Assembly (NCBI GenBank): GCA_002479485.1
Contig: DLNM01000045.1
Location: forward strand, 88,930-152,929
Origin: Firmicutes bacterium UBA7510
Lineage (GTDB): Bacteria; Bacillota; Clostridia; Tissierellales; Sedimentibacteraceae
Reading direction: 5' to 3'
DNA: 64,000 bases
Every line of letters begins with the position of its first letter. The stretch's first letter is position 1. Below the pieces are notes generated by a model. That model was not told the origin of the DNA and did not search any database. It worked only from the letters and a program-made list of their open reading frames with translations. Shown here one piece after another: positions 60,496 through 64,000 of the stretch. The translations under genes were made by a program, and so were the position numbers.

Positions 60496-60750
60496 TTACT
60501 TCAAACCAATTTGCCCATTCATTTTTTGGATATAGTTCTTGGCATTTTGTATTTCCAATTGCTTTGCATTTTGTTCAACTGTATTAGTGTAGGCATTAGC
60601 TGTATTAGGTTGAGCAGTTTTAACGTATTGTTGTACGTTTTGGAATTGTAATTGTTGTTGATTTTGCTTTAATTGAGCAGCTCTTTGCTCAATATTTCCT
60701 ATAGATGATTGTGAAGCATTTGATAATTGATTAGAATTGATATTATTCAT
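60496..60750 (-). CDS. Small Gln/Asn-rich protein
   Basis: 84 residues from the ATG at 60750 (GGAGGAAAATTTA before it). The ATG at 60765 is part of that site. Composition is extreme: many Gln, Asn, Ala and Ser with no Cys or Trp (SSIGNIEQRAAQLKQNQQQL, YTNTVEQNAKQLEIQNAKNY). Predicted as amphipathic helix or disordered. It faintly recalls gamma-type small acid-soluble spore proteins but lacks their repeats. Function unknown. It stands alone, convergent with the uvrA-like gene. The following 285 bases up to 61035 are AT-rich, with no gene seen. Confidence 0.7.
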   Translation of the reverse strand: MNNINSNQLSNASQSSIGNIEQRAAQLKQNQQQLQFQNVQQYVKTAQPNTANAYTNTVEQNAKQLEIQNAKNYIQKMNGQIGLK

Positions 60751-61035
60751 TAAATTTTCCTCCAATTTAGCATTAAATAATTATATTATAAATATAATTT
60801 AAGATTAAATTAAACATAAATTAAATTTAAAATTTAATCTGATTATATAATTATATTATTTACAAATTATATAGTATTAATAATGTAATTTTTAGGTGTA
60901 GAATATATAATTTCCTTGTAAATTTTAAACAATTAAAAAATAAATATTTCTTGATTATTAAAACCAGTGAATTTATAATAATATTGGTATTATTTATTAC
61001 TAGATTACTATTTTAACTTCAGAGGTGTATATTAG

Positions 61036-62136
61036 GTGAATTTGAATATATTTCAAGGAAATGATATTATTTCAATAATTTCCTTATGTTATGTCATTAT
61101 ATTGGCAAAACAAAATACAGTTATTTGTGAAAATAAGAACAAATTTTATATAATCTCTTGTATATTAACAATATTAATTATTATATTAGAAGTTCTTGAT
61201 AGATACACAGAAAGTCTAAATGGAACTTATATAGTATACATTCATATTTTAATAAATATTTTGGGCTTTTCTTTAATTCCCACTGTGCCTTTCATACTTA
61301 TATTTTCTTATTATAATGGTGATAATAAATTATATAATTCTATGCTTGTATTTCCATTAATTATTAACTTTGTAATTTGTATTATAAGTGGTTTTAATGG
61401 TTGTGTTTTTTTAGTTGATTTGAATAATCAGTATTTAAGAGGACCTCTATTTGTTGTACCTGTTATAATAGGGATGCTTTATTTTATTCTACTTATTATG
61501 ATTATTAAGAAAGAAACTAAAGATTATGGTAAAGATGAAAGAATATTTTTATATTCAATTTTATTTGTTGTTGCATGTAGTTGCATTGCACAGATTTTCT
61601 TGAAAAATTTATACATAGTATGGTCTAGTGTATCTTTTGCATTAGTATTAAATTATATATTCCTGCGTGATTTGCAGATAAAATATGATCCTATAACAGG
61701 CATTAAAAACAGATTTGCTTATGAAATTGATTTAAAAAAATACAAAAACAATGAAAACGTTGCAGTAGTAATGTTTGATTTAAACAATTTAAAATTAATT
61801 AATGATAAAAAAGGACATTGTAATGGTGATAAGGTTATAAATGCTTCAGCTAGAATTATTAAAGATAGCTTTAAAGGAGTCGGAGTACCTTATAGAATTG
61901 GTGGCGACGAATTTTGTGTTATATGTATAAATGTATCGAAAATTTTAATTGATGAATCCTTATCGCAGTTAACCAACGGATTAGAAGAAGTCAATAAAAG
62001 CAGTGATATTAAAATTGGACTGGCATTTGGCTATTCATTTTTTAAAGATAGCTATATCAACATATATGATGTAGTAGAAAATGCTGACATAGCTATGTAT
62101 AAACACAAAGCTATATTAAAAAAAGAAACCATTTAG
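61036..62136 (+). CDS. Membrane-bound GGDEF diguanylate cyclase
   Basis: 366 residues from a GTG start at 61036 (AGAGGTG, nine bases before). About seven to eight hydrophobic helices cover residues 1-205, resembling a 7TM sensor. A GGDEF domain follows at ~215-366: DPITGIKNRFAYE, VVMFDLNNLKLINDKKGHCNGDKVI, and the active-site YRIGGDEFCVI near 285-295. No clear RxxD inhibitory site is seen five residues upstream of GGDEF. It should make c-di-GMP. The ligand sensed by the membrane part is unknown. A single gene. Confidence 0.92.
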   Translation: MNLNIFQGNDIISIISLCYVIILAKQNTVICENKNKFYIISCILTILIIILEVLDRYTESLNGTYIVYIHILINILGFSLIPTVPFILIFSYYNGDNKLYNSMLVFPLIINFVICIISGFNGCVFLVDLNNQYLRGPLFVVPVIIGMLYFILLIMIIKKETKDYGKDERIFLYSILFVVACSCIAQIFLKNLYIVWSSVSFALVLNYIFLRDLQIKYDPITGIKNRFAYEIDLKKYKNNENVAVVMFDLNNLKLINDKKGHCNGDKVINASARIIKDSFKGVGVPYRIGGDEFCVICINVSKILIDESLSQLTNGLEEVNKSSDIKIGLAFGYSFFKDSYINIYDVVENADIAMYKHKAILKKETI

Positions 62137-62253
62137 AGTGTAAAAAATTGATAAACTATTACATAAATTTTATTGAATGTTGATTAAGAGTTTACTGTAT
62201 AGTATAATACCATAATATAAAAGTTGTTTAAATATATAATATAGGTGATAGAC

Positions 62254-63255
62254 ATGGAAGATAATAAAAAAGTAATTTTTAGTGGAATACAACCTTCAGG
62301 TTCTTTAACCCTTGGTAATTATTTAGGAGCTATAAAAAACTGGACTAATTTACAGGATGATTATAATTGCTATTATTGTATAGTAGATATGCATGCTATT
62401 ACAGTTCCAAAGGAACCTAAGGATTTAAGAAAAAATACACTCGAGGTTTTAGCAAATTATGTTGCGGCTGGACTTGATCCTGATAAAGTGACACTATTTA
62501 TACAGTCACATGTTCCGGCACACGCGGAACTTGGTTGGGTACTTAACTGTATGACTTATTATGGTGAATTAGGACGTATGACTCAGTTTAAGGATAAGTC
62601 AAAAAAACAGGAAAATAATAATATAACAGCAGGACTTTTCACATATCCTTCATTAATGGCAGCTGATATATTATTATACCAAACAGACCTTGTACCAGTA
62701 GGTGAGGATCAAAGACAACATCTAGAGTTATCCAGAGATATAGCAATTAGATTTAATAATAGATATAGCGAAACTTTTATTGTTCCTGAGCCATATATAT
62801 CAAAGGTAGGAGCAAAAATAATGAATCTTCAAGATCCTACTAGTAAAATGTCAAAATCAGATACAAATGATAATAGCTATATTCTTCTATCTGATGACGA
62901 TGATTCAATAAGAAGAAAGTTTAAGCGTGCTGTTACCGATTCGTTAGGTATAGTTAAATTAAGTGATGATCAACCTGGCGTAAAAAATTTATTAGGTATT
63001 TATTCAAAGATAACTGGAGAAAGCGTAGACAATGTAGTTCAAAAATATGAAGGTAAAGGATACGCAGAATTTAAAGAGGATGTTGCAGAAATTGTTGTTA
63101 ATGAATTAAGACCATTAAGAGAAAAAAGAGATGACTTGTTGAAAAATAAAGATTATCTAGAAGAAATATATCGCAAAGGTGCTGAAAAAGCAGAAAATGT
63201 TGCAAGAAAAACTTTAAGAAAAGTATATAAAAAGGTAGGCTTCATACCAAGGTAG
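62254..63255 (+). CDS. trpS: Tryptophanyl-tRNA synthetase
   Basis: 333 residues from the ATG at 62254 (AGGTGATAGAC before it). The GTG at 62245 overlaps that site. Class I motifs: FSGIQPSGSLTLGNYLGAI (HIGH equivalent TLGN), YQTDLVPVGEDQRQHLELSRDIA and the KMSKS loop DPTSKMSKSD. Standard length. No T-box leader is recognisable in the 117 bases upstream. The terminator stem overlaps the last codons. Confidence 0.96.
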   Translation: MEDNKKVIFSGIQPSGSLTLGNYLGAIKNWTNLQDDYNCYYCIVDMHAITVPKEPKDLRKNTLEVLANYVAAGLDPDKVTLFIQSHVPAHAELGWVLNCMTYYGELGRMTQFKDKSKKQENNNITAGLFTYPSLMAADILLYQTDLVPVGEDQRQHLELSRDIAIRFNNRYSETFIVPEPYISKVGAKIMNLQDPTSKMSKSDTNDNSYILLSDDDDSIRRKFKRAVTDSLGIVKLSDDQPGVKNLLGIYSKITGESVDNVVQKYEGKGYAEFKEDVAEIVVNELRPLREKRDDLLKNKDYLEEIYRKGAEKAENVARKTLRKVYKKVGFIPR

Positions 63256-63270
63256 AAGCCTACCTTTTTA
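63229..63270. terminator. Bidirectional terminator overlapping the trpS 3' end
   Basis: AAAAGGTAGGCTTC...GAAGCCTACCTTTT between convergent trpS and the mgtC-family gene. Confidence 0.92.
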
Positions 63271-63273
63271 CTC

Positions 63274-63945
63274 CTATTCTATTTTAACATTTTTGACGCC
63301 TTCAATATATGTAACTAAATTAATTACCTCATCTATTCGAACATTTTTAGGAAGTATAATTAATAGCTTTATTTCCATCATATCATAGCTATTTAAATTA
63401 TTTGATTCAATTTGTTTTATTTGAATTTCCTTGTTGCCTAGGGCAGTTCCGATTTTTCCTATTTCTCCAGGATTATTTTCACATACTATTTCAAGCCATG
63501 ATTCATGTTTTTTGTTCTTAATTAACCTTTCTATTTTACTAAACACCTTAAGAGAAAATAAAATTAGTATCGTACATATTATGGCACCAGAGTAAAAGCC
63601 TATTCCGCAAGCTAAACCTATACCTGCAACGCTCCACAGACTTGCTGCTGTTGTTAAACCTTTTACTCCATTATTAACCTTAAGAATTGTGCCTGCTCCT
63701 AAAAATCCTATGCCGCTAATTACTTGCGCCCCAAGTCTTGAAGGGTCTAAAGAAGTCTTACCCATATATAAATCAAAGAGATATATACCAGATAACATAA
63801 TTAATGCTGAACTAATGCATACAAGAATGTGTGTTCTTAGTCCTGCAGGCCTTCTAATTCCTTCTCTCTCCATTCCTATAAGCCCACCCAGTAATAGAGC
63901 TATAAGTAGCCTTATAAATACTTGACTAGTTGACAATTCAATCAC
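63274..63945 (-). CDS. MgtC/SapB-family membrane protein
   Basis: 223 residues. Four to five helices at the N-terminus carry MgtC hallmarks: LLGGLIGMEREGIRRPAGLRTHILVC, RLGAQVISGIGFLGAGTILK and LTTAASLWSVAGIGLACGIG. A C-terminal ACT-like domain covers ~145-223 (WLEIVCENNPGEIGKIGTAL). The family is linked to Mg2+ homeostasis and to control of ATPases. The direct activity is unsettled. TTGGAGTGATTG precedes the ATG. The remaining 55 bases to the window end hold no gene. Confidence 0.92.
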   Translation of the reverse strand: MIELSTSQVFIRLLIALLLGGLIGMEREGIRRPAGLRTHILVCISSALIMLSGIYLFDLYMGKTSLDPSRLGAQVISGIGFLGAGTILKVNNGVKGLTTAASLWSVAGIGLACGIGFYSGAIICTILILFSLKVFSKIERLIKNKKHESWLEIVCENNPGEIGKIGTALGNKEIQIKQIESNNLNSYDMMEIKLLIILPKNVRIDEVINLVTYIEGVKNVKIE

Positions 63946-64000
63946 TCCAAATATATTATAAATAATATTTAAACAATGTTATAAATAAAATTGAAACAAT

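Noticed and set aside
62137..62253. T-box leader for trpS
   Set aside because: The space is too short and no T-box consensus or terminator pair is present.

Overview
The window is AT-rich (about 70% A+T by eye) DNA from a strictly anaerobic, spore-forming low-GC Firmicute of the Clostridia/Tissierellia type. The reasons are: GGAGG ribosome sites in front of nearly every gene, spore and cortex-type hydrolases (SpoIID-like, LysM-SleB), c-di-AMP and SAM-I riboswitches, a tungsten-type aldehyde:ferredoxin oxidoreductase, a hybrid-cluster protein, a split transketolase and many rho-independent hairpin terminators. No rRNA, tRNA, CRISPR array, phage or complete insertion sequence was seen. The species cannot be named from the sequence.

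Layout. 1-3.7 kb: a SpoIID-like peptidoglycan-binding protein cut by the window edge, a small membrane protein, and a LysM-SleB hydrolase behind a ydaO (c-di-AMP) riboswitch. 4-9.6 kb: a guanylate-kinase-like protein, a GH3-type acyl-adenylase, oligoendopeptidase F and an alpha/beta hydrolase. 9.6-18.8 kb: a SAM-I riboswitch controlling a MetT-type transporter, a betaine-type ABC system with an N-terminally fused binding protein, SfsA, an NhaC-type antiporter and a membrane-anchored glycerophosphodiester phosphodiesterase. 19.0-26.6 kb: a compact operon behind a TetR-type operator encoding two tandem SCP2-like lipid carriers, a class III PLP aminotransferase/aminomutase, a two-subunit transketolase, a TetR regulator and an Old-Yellow-Enzyme/FAD/Fe-S reductase of the BaiCD type. 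This is the best candidate for an undescribed pathway. 26.8-34.6 kb: CstA, two more NhaC-family carriers, a LysR regulator, a PAS-domain remnant and split chromate-type transporters. 34.8-39.5 kb: hybrid-cluster protein divergent from a Crp/Fnr regulator with a nitroreductase and a second M3 peptidase. 39.8-43.3 kb: Fe-dependent alcohol dehydrogenase, AOR and a MoaD-like sulfur carrier.

43.3-54.2 kb: argS behind an apparent arginine-rich leader-peptide attenuator; a LytTR-DUF3021-ABC-2 export module; a pentapeptide protein; a YdbC/PC4-like protein; and a DUF169 gene joined to an NMT1/SsuA-type ABC importer. The importer ATPase carries an in-frame copy of a palindromic repeat whose other copy lies at 45.4 kb. 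54.2-64 kb: a tandem HD/HD-GYP protein, a branched-polyamine operon (bpsA, a zinc-ribbon reading frame, speD, GNAT), a short UvrA-like ATPase, a small Gln/Asn-rich protein, a membrane GGDEF cyclase, trpS and an MgtC-family protein.

Many true starts are internal to the longest reading frame, because the Shine-Dalgarno GGAGG is itself preceded by an in-frame ATG, GTG or TTG. Starts below were chosen by ribosome-site spacing. All functions are inferred from recognisable motifs and context. No database search was run.
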